Assembly: GCF_004138485.1 (NCBI RefSeq)
Contig: NZ_RYEV01000006.1
Coordinates: forward strand, 1-64,000
Reading direction: 5' to 3'
Source: Peristeroidobacter soli
Lineage (GTDB): Bacteria > Pseudomonadota > Gammaproteobacteria > Steroidobacterales > Steroidobacteraceae
DNA: 64,000 nt
Shown piece after piece: positions 51,289-59,903 of this stretch. The notes beneath the pieces were generated by a model. The model was given only the letters and a program-made list of their open reading frames with translations. It made no database searches and was not told the DNA's origin. Numbering within the stretch: the stretch's first letter is position 1; each line of letters starts with the position of its first letter. A program made the translations under genes and the position numbers.

Positions 51289-52683
51289 TCAGCCCGCTCG
51301 TTCAAAGTCGCCGGGCTTCCAGGAGCCATCGAACGCTGCCTGTTGCGGGCCATAGATGCGGAAGTAGGCGAACCAGCCCTTGCCCGGAAGGGTCTTGATC
51401 CAGCGTTTTTCCTGGCCCTTGGGGGCGTTGGGGCCGAAGTAAAGGTCGGCACGGTTCCCGGACGCGTCCTTGAGCTCGAACAGTGAGCGCAGCGCTGCCC
51501 GCTTTTGATCCGTCTGGATCTGCGAGCGCGAGTCTGTGTCATACACCGTTACGGACCAGAACAACTTGCCGGGCACGGGCAGCGGCACGGTGAGCTTGTA
51601 GGAGCTGCCACCGTCGAGATAGCCGCCGGCCTTGTCGCTGAGCGCGAGCCAATACAACGAGCCGGCCTGCGCGTCCCGTCGAAACATCGCCGGTGAAGCG
51701 CCGATTGCTTGATAGAACCATTTCTCGCGCGCTTCCAGATCGAGTCGCTCGTGAGTATTGAAGTCGCCATCCTCGTAACGCAGGCTCACCCACTGCCACT
51801 TGCGATCCGGCCACGGCAGACGATCCGCTCGGCGATCGCCAAAAGCCTGCACGCGCATCTGCGCGTTCGCAGTGCGCGCGGCTTCTTCGAGAATCGACTT
51901 GGTGCGTGCATCGGGCCTGAACGGCTTGCCCTTCTCGATGCCCAACGCGGCGAGCTCGCCGTATTCATTGTGATAGCCCTCGAACATCGGTTCGAGGTCG
52001 AGCGTCTGGTGCAACACCTCCCAGAACTCGATGTTGTCTTCCCAGTCGAGCGGCGTCGTGTCCTGTTTCTGGCCGGTTACGTCCAGCCACTGTGGCTCCT
52101 GCCACGGCGTTTTGGAATGCAGCGGATATACCTTGATGGTCTTCAACCGTTCTTTGGCGCCCTTCACGTCGCCCTCGATCGGCAGCGAGCGCGCACCGAC
52201 GATCTGACGGTTGCTGCTGGCCCGGTGCACGTGGAAGTCGCTGTCGGGCACCGCGCCTTTGTAGTCCGGCCCGATCAGCAAATGTTTGCCGCCGCGGCCG
52301 GCGTCGGGGCCGGGCAGGCCCATATCGGCGACCCAGCGTTGGTTGATATCCATGGAGCAGACGATCAACGGCCCCGGCGCCAGTTCGACCACCAGCGGTC
52401 CGATGCTCAGATCGAGCATCAAGGGACCGTACGGCGTGTCCGAGTTCGCCGTGAACACCAATTGATCCGGCGCGCAGTCGAGAATGCCGAACACCTTGTT
52501 GGGCACCACGCCGATCTGCTCGTTGCCGCGAACGATGGCCGCGCCCGACACCGTGGGGTAGAAGAATTTGTAGGCCTGGATGGCGCGTTCCAGGTCGGCA
52601 TCGTCATAGGCTTGTTTGGTCGTGTCGAACGTGGGAAAGCCACGCTCGAAAATGTAGCGGGGCGCGCTGCCGACATGTGCCAT
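51289..52683 (-). CDS. DUF1254/DUF1214-domain protein
   Basis: A 464-residue protein with an N-terminal DUF1254 domain (YKFFYPTVSGAAIVRG, then NSDTPYGPLMLDL; about 35-150) and a C-terminal DUF1214 domain (KLTVPLPVPGKLFWSV, then DTDSRSQIQTDQ, GWFAYFRIYGP; about 355-460). No signal peptide is evident, although many relatives are exported. The family is widespread and unassigned; some members sit near aromatic or lipid metabolism genes. The gene is monocistronic and about 190 nt upstream of the arn operon on the same strand. Confidence 0.9.
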   Translation of the reverse strand: MAHVGSAPRYIFERGFPTFDTTKQAYDDADLERAIQAYKFFYPTVSGAAIVRGNEQIGVVPNKVFGILDCAPDQLVFTANSDTPYGPLMLDLSIGPLVVELAPGPLIVCSMDINQRWVADMGLPGPDAGRGGKHLLIGPDYKGAVPDSDFHVHRASSNRQIVGARSLPIEGDVKGAKERLKTIKVYPLHSKTPWQEPQWLDVTGQKQDTTPLDWEDNIEFWEVLHQTLDLEPMFEGYHNEYGELAALGIEKGKPFRPDARTKSILEEAARTANAQMRVQAFGDRRADRLPWPDRKWQWVSLRYEDGDFNTHERLDLEAREKWFYQAIGASPAMFRRDAQAGSLYWLALSDKAGGYLDGGSSYKLTVPLPVPGKLFWSVTVYDTDSRSQIQTDQKRAALRSLFELKDASGNRADLYFGPNAPKGQEKRWIKTLPGKGWFAYFRIYGPQQAAFDGSWKPGDFERAG

Positions 52684-52828
52684 GGGGAACTCCTGCGGTG
52701 GCGACAGTCAGTGTGGAGTTCAGCGCTGGCAGCGCCCATACGCGAGGCAGGCAGAGGGCGTGCCCGTCACGACGATGCTGCCAGCGCCGACCGCAGCCTC
52801 TACTCGTCGTGCCCAGCTGGAGAGAAAC

Positions 52829-52981
52829 ATGGCGAAGTCAAAGGGTTCGAAGGGGGCCAATGGCTCCAACGGTGCGCAGTTCCCGCTGCACCTCAACCGC
52901 AATCATCTGCCCGAGCCGGAGTGGAAGTTTCCGCACGCACGGATCGAAATGTTCGCCAACGAATCGAAGCCCGCGGATGGA
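52829..52981 (+). other. Possible gene fragment, plus strand
   Basis: ATG 52829 follows a GGAGAGAAAC ribosome binding site and opens a plausible Asn/Gly/Lys-rich start (MAKSKGSKGANGSNGAQF, then NRNHLPEPEWKFPHARIEMF). After about 50 residues the frame runs antisense through the PfpI lipoprotein gene and loses coding character. It may be the 5' remnant of a lost gene; no family recognised. Confidence 0.3.
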
Positions 52982-54115
52982 TTAGCACGCCGGTTGACCG
53001 GGGTATTCCAATTCCATCATCACCCATTCGCGGCGGGCGTCGCCGAAGCGCCCGCCGATCTCGCACAGCGTGCGATCGAGCTGCTCCATGGGTTTGAGAT
53101 CCGCCGCCAGCGTCACGCTGGGAGCATCTTCGATCGCCGGGTCCGGCAGCAGCGTGATGCCGCTGCGAAGTCTCACAGGCCCAGGTGCGGCTGTTTGCAC
53201 GGTGACATGGCCAGTGCGGGACCATGCGTCGGCAGTGAATGCGAGCGCGATGTCGTCCATGCCGTCGGTAACCTCGACGCGCATCCGATCGTCCCGCCAG
53301 AACGCGAGCTTGTTGAAGATGTAACTCAGGCCGCGTGAGAAGTTCAGACCGAACAGGGAGCTGTCGTGCACTGGCGTCCACGAGCTCACGCCGATCTCCG
53401 TTGCAACCGACTGCGCTTTGTCTCGTCCGCCGATCGCTTCGATCAACGCGAGCATGGCCGGCACCGAGGCCGTGATGCCCGTGGTCGTCGCGATGTTGTC
53501 GTCGATCACATATCGCTGGTGAGGAACATAGACCGCCGACGGATGGTTCTCGCGCAGTTCATCGAGGTAGTACCAGTGCGTCGTGAATTGTCGTTGATCC
53601 ATCAGACCGGCATTGGCCACGACGAGCGCGCCGGCGCAGACGCCGATGATGCGAGCGCCACGCTCCGATTGTTGTTTCAACCAGCTCAGGATCGCGTCGC
53701 CATTGGCGGCGTCCATCGCAGGCTCGCTCATGGCTGGCACGATTACATAGTCGGCGCCTGCCGGATGCGCTCGATCGAAACTGGCCAGATCCTGAGTGAC
53801 TTCGATCCGCAGTGCTGGATATAAAGAGACGGGACCTGTGCGGGGCGCTACCGCTTGCACGTCGGCAATGTCCGCACGCTGGAGTGCCGCGTGCGTCAGC
53901 AAGAAGTCGGTGATTTCGGTGCCTTCATTTCGAGCCAGGATGGCGATGACGGGTCTGCCTTCGCGGCGTGGTTTGAGGGCTTCGATGAAAGCCTGCGTTT
54001 GGCGTTCGGCGGTGGCTGCGTCAGCGGCGGGCGGCGGAGGCACATCGGTGCCGCACCCTGCCAGTGCGAACAGAACGATGATCCCCAGCGTAGTTGTACC
54101 GCCGGCGATGTTCAC
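52982..54115 (-). CDS. DJ-1/PfpI-type lipoprotein
   Basis: A 377-residue protein with a lipoprotein signal (FALAGC, Cys near residue 21). The class I glutamine amidotransferase-like/DJ-1 domain follows (about 55-225): nucleophile elbow GVCAGALVV with Cys158 region and THWYY after it. The C-terminal 130 residues form an unassigned beta-rich domain. This layout resembles AraC-type GATase regulators that lack their HTH, here exported to the envelope. It lies 97 nt downstream of the AraC gene on the same strand. Substrate unknown. Confidence 0.8.
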   Translation of the reverse strand: MNIAGGTTTLGIIVLFALAGCGTDVPPPPAADAATAERQTQAFIEALKPRREGRPVIAILARNEGTEITDFLLTHAALQRADIADVQAVAPRTGPVSLYPALRIEVTQDLASFDRAHPAGADYVIVPAMSEPAMDAANGDAILSWLKQQSERGARIIGVCAGALVVANAGLMDQRQFTTHWYYLDELRENHPSAVYVPHQRYVIDDNIATTTGITASVPAMLALIEAIGGRDKAQSVATEIGVSSWTPVHDSSLFGLNFSRGLSYIFNKLAFWRDDRMRVEVTDGMDDIALAFTADAWSRTGHVTVQTAAPGPVRLRSGITLLPDPAIEDAPSVTLAADLKPMEQLDRTLCEIGGRFGDARREWVMMELEYPGQPAC

Positions 54116-54212
54116 GCAGCGACTCCCGTGTCCAGGCTCGCGCGCAGTCTGCCAGCGAAGGATTGAGAGGGGCTAGCACATTCGGCCGCCCGGACATCGA
54201 GAGATGCGCCTC

Positions 54213-55133
54213 TTACTCCGCTTGACGTCGATGCAGGCGCCGGTAGCGCGCCGGCGCGATGCCCATTTCTTTCGAGAACGCTTTGTTGAAGGCGCTTTCC
54301 GACTGATAGCCGACGGCGTCGGCGATCTTGATGATGGGCTCGTCGTTTTCCTCGAGTTGAGTGGCGGCGCGCTGCATGCGAACGCGTCGCAGGTATCGAT
54401 TGGGCGGTTCACCGACGAGCCGCGTGAAGCGCTCCACGAACACCGCCCGACTGGTGCCGACCGCTCGAGACAAACCGGACAATGTCCAGTTCCTGTCGAC
54501 TTGCCCATGCATCAGCGCGATCGCGCGCCCGATGTGCGGATCGTTCAACCCGCCGAGCCAGTTGCGGCTGCCTCGAGGCAGACGGGGCAACGCGAAGCGC
54601 ACCAGTTCGATCACTACCAGCTCGGCCAGCCGGCGCATCACCGATTCCTTGCCGGGCCGGTCGGCGGCCAATTCCATCTCGATCAAACGCACGACTCGCT
54701 GCAGGAAGGCGTGCGATTCGCGAGCCGTGCGTGGAATGGCGACCAGCGCCGGGTACACGGGAACGAATGGATTCGCATCCCGAGGGGAGGACATGATGAG
54801 CATTCGGGTGCGACCCGCGCCGCCGCCTCGAGGCCGCACCTCGGGTTTGACCGCCGCCCGGGCGAAGTTGTCGAGGGTGGGATAAGCCGGCGTCTGAATC
54901 GAGTCGCGCCAGGTGTGGCTCTGGCCGGCAACCAGGGTGACGATATCGCCGGCGCGCAACACCAGCGGCTCGTCCAGGTCCTCGGATTCGAGCACGCATT
55001 CGCCGCTTCGGACCACATATAAATAAGAATCGGCGCCACGCGGCACGACACAGCACCACGGCGCCCGCAATTCCACTTCCAGTGCGGTCGAGCGGGTGAT
55101 GCGGGCGCTTTCGAAAACGCCGGGACTATCCAT
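54213..55133 (-). CDS. AraC-family regulator (cupin_6 type)
   Basis: A 306-residue regulator: N-terminal cupin-like sensor (about 20-110, LYVVRSGECVLE and AGDIVTLV) and C-terminal tandem AraC HTH (about 205-300; WTLSGLSRAVGTSRAVFVER, then IADAVGYQSESAFNKAFSK). It is divergent from the TonB receptor gene with 122 nt between starts, so it probably regulates it and perhaps the PfpI lipoprotein. Inducer unknown, presumably the imported substrate. Start is the ATG at 55133. Confidence 0.93.
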   Translation of the reverse strand: MDSPGVFESARITRSTALEVELRAPWCCVVPRGADSYLYVVRSGECVLESEDLDEPLVLRAGDIVTLVAGQSHTWRDSIQTPAYPTLDNFARAAVKPEVRPRGGGAGRTRMLIMSSPRDANPFVPVYPALVAIPRTARESHAFLQRVVRLIEMELAADRPGKESVMRRLAELVVIELVRFALPRLPRGSRNWLGGLNDPHIGRAIALMHGQVDRNWTLSGLSRAVGTSRAVFVERFTRLVGEPPNRYLRRVRMQRAATQLEENDEPIIKIADAVGYQSESAFNKAFSKEMGIAPARYRRLHRRQAE

Positions 55134-55255
55134 GCGTCACCGCTCGGGGTTCAGCCAGACGCGCGAACAAGTCTTGCGGCAATCCGATCAAAGACAGCCT
55201 CCGGGGGCCCTGCTCACAATGCTTCGAGGCTACTGGCGCACGAGTGAGAAAACAA

Positions 55256-57484
55256 ATGGGGACATCAATTTCGCCTGCGACCTGGTGGTGCACGGCGCTG
55301 GCATTGTTGAACACAACGGGGCAAGTCCACGCGCAGGATGCATTGCCTTCCGGACTCGAGGAGATCGTGGTCACCGCCCGCAAACGCGAGGAGAACCTGC
55401 AGACCGCGCCGGTCTCGGTGACCGCGCTCACGTCGGCCGCCCTGGAGCGGCAGGGCATCGACACCATCGTCGACCTGGGCAGCCATGTGCCGAACCTGTC
55501 GATGATCAGCGGTCAGGGCGGCGGTGGCACGCAGACGCAGGTGTCGATCCGCGGTGTCGGTCAATCGGATTTCATTCTTACGTCGGACCAGAGCGTCGGC
55601 GTGTATGTGGACGGCGTTTATCTGCCACGCTCCATGGGCGCCGCGTTGGATCTGGTCGATGTCGCGCGTATCGAAGTGTTGCGCGGGCCGCAGGGCACGC
55701 TGTTCGGGCGCAATACCACGGCGGGCGCCATTCAAATTCTGAGCGCGCCGCCCGAGGACGCGTTGTTCGGCAAGGCCGAGCTGACCACCGGCAGCTTCCA
55801 GCGCCTGGATTTCAAGGGCAGCATCAATGTGCCGTTGAGTGAGAAGGTCGCGACACGCATCAGCGTCGCGAGCCTGAATCAGGACGGCTATGGCAAACGA
55901 TTCTTCAATGGCACCGACGGTGGCGACAACGAGTTGCTCGCGGGCCGCGCGGCGTTCCGTGCCGAGCTCACCGATCAGTTGCGGGCCGATCTGATCCTGG
56001 ATTACTCCCGCAAGCGGGGCTTCGGCGGACTGGAGCGTCTGGTGCGTATCGATCCCACCGATCCGAACCTCGCGTTCTATAACTCCATGCTGGTCGCGCA
56101 GGGGCTCGCACCGGCGGATGGGCGTTACATCACCTCGGACGTGAACGATACCTGGTCGGGTGCGCGCAATCGCGACGACAACGAAATGGGCGGCGCGTCG
56201 CTTACGCTGGATTGGAGCGGCGACGCGGTGAATCTGAAGTCGATCACCGCCTGGCGCACGATGGAAGTGGAGTCGGCGTATGACTTCGACGGCACGCCGT
56301 ATCCGTTGTCCGAGCAGGAGCTGAACCTGGATCAGGAACAGTTCTCTCAAGAGCTGCAGTTGTCCGGTACCGCCGTGGACGGCAAGCTGCAATGGATGAC
56401 CGGCGCGTTCTATTTCAGCGAGGACGCTTCGGATTACCAGAACGTGCCGTTCTATCAGCCGGTCGTTGCCACGGGGGGTGGCGGCTTTCAGCGCGTGCCC
56501 GGCGGCTTCTCGTTCGCAAGTTTCATTTCACAGGAAACGCGCAGCTACGCCGCCTATGGTCAGGCGACGTGGCATTTCAACGATCGCTGGTCGACCACGG
56601 CGGGCCTGCGCTACACGGATGAAGAGAAGACGCTGGACAGTTATCTCACCGGTGCCTTCGGGCGCGCGCCGGGCACGGTGAAGGATTCGTGGTCGGACTT
56701 GTCGCCGCGACTCGGCTTTGAATATCGCATCAGCGATCGGGCGATGACGTATGTCTGCGCTTCTCGCGGCTTCCGCAGCGGTGGCTTCAACGGTCGCAAC
56801 ACGTCGCCGAATCCGCCGCAGGCGTTCGATCCGGAAACCATCTGGGCTTACGAAGTCGGTTTGAAGACCGAGAGCGACGATAGAACCGTACGTTTCAATT
56901 CGGCGCTGTTCTACTACGACTACAGCGACTTCCAGGGGCTGACGCTGGACAGTTTCAGTGGCATCACGATCACCGTCGGCAACATCGCCAAGGTCGAGAT
57001 GTATGGTGCCGAGTTCGATCTGGCGGCGCGCCCGACGGACAATCTGCAGCTGTCGCTGGCCGCCGGTTACACCCATCAGGACATCGCTGAAGTCGCGCCC
57101 GGCGCGCAGATCACGATTCGTCCGGATACGAAGCTGGTAAACGCGCCGGAATGGACCGCGACTGCCGCGGTCGACTACACCGTGCCGATGGGCAAGGCCG
57201 GCGATCTCGATCTGCATCTCGACTACGGTTGGAAGAGCGACGTGGAATTCTTCCTGCCGAACTATCCCGACGAGGGTCAGGAGAGCTACGGCCTGCTCAA
57301 CGCTCGTATCGGCTACAAACCAGAAGGCAGCTGGTGGCGCGTGGAAGTGTTCGGCGACAACCTCGCCAACGAGGAATATCGAGTGTTCGCGGAGAACGGC
57401 ACGTCGCTCGGCATTCCCGCGACGACGGCGATCTACGGCCGTCCTCGCGAGTGGGGGCTGAGGTTCAGAGCCGAGTTCGATTGA
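55256..57484 (+). CDS. TonB-dependent outer-membrane receptor
   Basis: About 742 residues. A signal peptide (about 1-27) precedes the TonB box EEIVVTARKR; the plug follows (about 40-165, with VSIRGVG and RIEVLRGPQGTLFGRNTTAG) and then a 22-strand barrel ending in the typical aromatic-type terminus (LRFRAEFD). Such VVTAR receptors import siderophores, vitamin B12, glycans or hydrophobic aromatics. I chose ATG 55256; GTG 55244 is possible. The AraC gene is divergent. The 3' end overlaps the amidase gene by 20 nt, so the two convergent transcripts must share terminal DNA. Confidence 0.94.
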   Translation: MGTSISPATWWCTALALLNTTGQVHAQDALPSGLEEIVVTARKREENLQTAPVSVTALTSAALERQGIDTIVDLGSHVPNLSMISGQGGGGTQTQVSIRGVGQSDFILTSDQSVGVYVDGVYLPRSMGAALDLVDVARIEVLRGPQGTLFGRNTTAGAIQILSAPPEDALFGKAELTTGSFQRLDFKGSINVPLSEKVATRISVASLNQDGYGKRFFNGTDGGDNELLAGRAAFRAELTDQLRADLILDYSRKRGFGGLERLVRIDPTDPNLAFYNSMLVAQGLAPADGRYITSDVNDTWSGARNRDDNEMGGASLTLDWSGDAVNLKSITAWRTMEVESAYDFDGTPYPLSEQELNLDQEQFSQELQLSGTAVDGKLQWMTGAFYFSEDASDYQNVPFYQPVVATGGGGFQRVPGGFSFASFISQETRSYAAYGQATWHFNDRWSTTAGLRYTDEEKTLDSYLTGAFGRAPGTVKDSWSDLSPRLGFEYRISDRAMTYVCASRGFRSGGFNGRNTSPNPPQAFDPETIWAYEVGLKTESDDRTVRFNSALFYYDYSDFQGLTLDSFSGITITVGNIAKVEMYGAEFDLAARPTDNLQLSLAAGYTHQDIAEVAPGAQITIRPDTKLVNAPEWTATAAVDYTVPMGKAGDLDLHLDYGWKSDVEFFLPNYPDEGQESYGLLNARIGYKPEGSWWRVEVFGDNLANEEYRVFAENGTSLGIPATTAIYGRPREWGLRFRAEFD

Positions 57485-58811
57485 GCTCGGCTTCGAAAGC
57501 CCGCGCGATGGCGAGCAAGCGTCGATCGTCATCGCGCCGGCCGATCAGCATCAAGCCCACCGGCGCTTCGCCTCGGGCATGCACCGGCAGTGAGATCGCG
57601 CAGCGGTCCAGGAAATTTCCCAGCGAGGGATTGCGCAGGACCAGGCCGTTGAGTCGCACATAGTCGGCGTCCTGACCGAACGCCGACATCGGCGGCGGAA
57701 TGATTGGCGTGGTTGGCATCACGAGCGCGTCAAATTCGTTCGTGACTTTCGCGACGGCATCGATCACGTCGGCACGCGCGTCGTATAGTTCGCGCACGTC
57801 CTGCGCCGTGAGTTCGCCGCCTTTGAGGATGCGATTGGCGACGCGCTGATCGTATTGAGCGCGGTGGCTTTCCAGCAGCGGCTTATGCCATGCGTATGCT
57901 TCCGCGGCCGCAATGCCGCCGCGCGAGTTGATTTCTGGAATGCGCAGCAGTTCTGTTAGCGGCTGTCGTGAGATCGTGGTGCCGGAGCGCGTCAGCGTGT
58001 CGATGGCGCGTTCGAAGGCCTTCGCGACGTGTTCATCCCTGCCATCGAGGACCAGCGATGTCGGCAGGAGCAAACGAATCTCCCCGAGCGAAACGTCTGC
58101 CAGCGGCCGCGGTGTCACGCCTCGCAGGATCGCATCGAGCGTCGCGCAGCAGTCCACGCTGTTCGCGAGCGGACCGATCGAGTCCAACGAATGGGCCAGG
58201 GGCGTCGCGCCGTCGCGAGGGACGCGATTTGCGGTCGGCTTGAAGCCGACGATCCCGCAGAACGCGGCCGGAATACGACATGAGCCGCCGGTATCAGTAC
58301 CGAGGCTCGCCACAGTCATGCCGTCCGCCACTGCGACGGCGCCGCCCGAGGTGGAACCGCCGGGAATGCGACGGGTCGTGCGATCGAATGGGCTGGCCGG
58401 CGTGCCGTAGTGCGGGTTCAGGCCGAGGCCCGAGAACGCAAATTCCGTCATGTTGTTACGGCCCATGAACACGAAACCGGCGGCGCGCAGTCGCGCAACC
58501 GTCGGCGCGTCCCGAAGTGCGGGCGCTTCATGTGCGAAGATGCGCGAGCCGGCGCTGGTGATTTCGCCGGCCACATCGAACAAATCCTTCAACCCCAGCG
58601 GGATGCCCGCGAAAGGCGGCAAGGCATCGCCCTTCGCCCGGCGGCGATCGATTTCGTCCGCTTGGGCGCGCGCCGATTGGTTGATGCTCACGAAGGCACG
58701 CGAACCCTCGCCGCCCGGATCGACGATACGGTCCATGGCCTGATCGATCAGGGTTCGTGCCCGGAGGTTGCCGCTGGTGAGTGCCTGCGAAAGCGCGTCT
58801 AGGGTTTGCAT
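57465..58811 (-). CDS. Amidase-signature hydrolase
   Basis: A 448-residue amidase: catalytic Lys in GLKDLFD, cis-Ser in PGGSTSGGAV and nucleophile Ser in GTDTGGSCRIPA. It hydrolyses an amide to acid and ammonia. The start at ATG 58811 fits the family; the open frame extends to 58910 inside DUF2848. It is the last gene of the minus-strand catabolic operon and convergent with the TonB receptor. In this operon it could act on an amide intermediate or substrate; specificity cannot be read from sequence. Confidence 0.93.
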   Translation of the reverse strand: MQTLDALSQALTSGNLRARTLIDQAMDRIVDPGGEGSRAFVSINQSARAQADEIDRRRAKGDALPPFAGIPLGLKDLFDVAGEITSAGSRIFAHEAPALRDAPTVARLRAAGFVFMGRNNMTEFAFSGLGLNPHYGTPASPFDRTTRRIPGGSTSGGAVAVADGMTVASLGTDTGGSCRIPAAFCGIVGFKPTANRVPRDGATPLAHSLDSIGPLANSVDCCATLDAILRGVTPRPLADVSLGEIRLLLPTSLVLDGRDEHVAKAFERAIDTLTRSGTTISRQPLTELLRIPEINSRGGIAAAEAYAWHKPLLESHRAQYDQRVANRILKGGELTAQDVRELYDARADVIDAVAKVTNEFDALVMPTTPIIPPPMSAFGQDADYVRLNGLVLRNPSLGNFLDRCAISLPVHARGEAPVGLMLIGRRDDDRRLLAIARAFEAELNRTRL

Positions 58812-58815
58812 GCAC

Positions 58816-59520
58816 TCAGTCTGCCAGAGGAAGCGCCTCGATGGTGTAGGCATGATGCAGCGACCGGCCCAGTCGCGGGTCCCGCAGCTCCAGCTCGAAG
58901 CGGTCGGCAAATTCCATCGCTCCCTGAACGGGCAGAGTGCCGCAGAACATGACCGTGCCGGCAGGCAGGCGGGTCGGGGTGAGGTTGGCGGATTGGCAGT
59001 AGGCCTGGATCAGATCGACCGGCTGACGCAGCGACGTGACCTTGCCCTGCTGATACGGCCGCCGCGTGCCACCGATATGAGCGTACGAATGCAGCTCCAG
59101 CTCGTCCCAATGATCCGCCACGTCCTCGTATCTCCACAGGCTGGCGCCGATGGGCTTCGCGCAGACCTGTTTGGAGAGCGACACCGAATGACGTTCCAGC
59201 TCGCGATCGGTGTGATCGGAGCCGAGTCCGATCCACAGTCCATCCGCCATGCTCACGAGGGCAAACTCCGCCTCACCGGTGGCGTGACGACCCGCGACCT
59301 GGATATGAGGGGCGGACGTGAGATTGCCGACGGCGGCTCGATAGAACGTCGGGACGTTCTTCGGACGCCGCACACCGATGGCTTCGAGCTCGCGAATGTG
59401 ATGCTCGACCGCTGCCGCGTTGCGCCCGGTCCAGCCGGCAATGACGAGCGAGTGAACCGCCAGATCCATCGATCGGGTGCGTGCGCCGGTGACGCACGTG
59501 AATTCACACACCACGCTCAC
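58816..59520 (-). CDS. DUF2848-family protein
   Basis: A 234-residue protein with the DUF2848 signatures: IAGWTGRNAAAVEHHI, PTFYRA, GSDHTDRELER, HSVSLSKQVCAKPIG and a C-terminal FCGTLP/DPRLGRSL that recalls fumarylacetoacetate hydrolase-type folds. DUF2848 proteins often sit in aromatic catabolic operons. The GTG at 59520 overlaps the cupin stop by 4 nt; the open frame to 59610 is not needed. It may hydrolyse an acyl-pyruvate or related ring-cleavage product, which is inference. Confidence 0.88.
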   Translation of the reverse strand: MSVVCEFTCVTGARTRSMDLAVHSLVIAGWTGRNAAAVEHHIRELEAIGVRRPKNVPTFYRAAVGNLTSAPHIQVAGRHATGEAEFALVSMADGLWIGLGSDHTDRELERHSVSLSKQVCAKPIGASLWRYEDVADHWDELELHSYAHIGGTRRPYQQGKVTSLRQPVDLIQAYCQSANLTPTRLPAGTVMFCGTLPVQGAMEFADRFELELRDPRLGRSLHHAYTIEALPLAD

Positions 59521-59903
59521 GAGCGCGGCTCCTCGTAGTAGTGCAGTTCGAGCAGCAGACAGCCGCGCTCGGACTTGAACGGACCATGGAACGCGCCGGG
59601 CGGGCGGCACGCGTAGGTGTAGCCGGTGAACGATTCGCCGCCGCGGCCGTGCTCGTCGTTACCGACGATCAAATCGCCGCTGACCAGAAACACTTCTTCC
59701 CAATGCTCGTGGACGAACGGCGCCGTCGTGTACTCGCCGGGCTCGAAGCGCAGCAGCCGCGTGCGGAACCCTTGTTTGCCGGCCTCATCGATCGAGCCGC
59801 TCAAAATCTTCTGTTGAATGCCCGGCGGGTAGCCCGGCGGCACCTCCCAGCCTTGCGACATGTCCAGACGCGTGAATTCCTGATGCGGCTTATCGATCGG
59901 CAT
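59517..59903 (-). CDS. Cupin-domain protein
   Basis: A 128-residue single cupin: motif 1 FVHEHWEEVFLVSGDL (His-His-Glu) and motif 2 near RPPGAFHGPF. Probably binds a metal and may be a dioxygenase, isomerase or ligand sensor. It overlaps the HpaB gene by 14 nt and the DUF2848 gene by 4 nt. Small cupins are common in aromatic catabolic operons. The ATG at 59903 begins the MPIDKPHQEF sequence. Confidence 0.85.
   Translation of the reverse strand: MPIDKPHQEFTRLDMSQGWEVPPGYPPGIQQKILSGSIDEAGKQGFRTRLLRFEPGEYTTAPFVHEHWEEVFLVSGDLIVGNDEHGRGGESFTGYTYACRPPGAFHGPFKSERGCLLLELHYYEEPRS

Noticed and set aside
51709-53097. 462-residue plus-strand open frame
   Set aside because: Antisense to the DUF1254/DUF1214 gene; only a short piece near 52829 has independent start signals.
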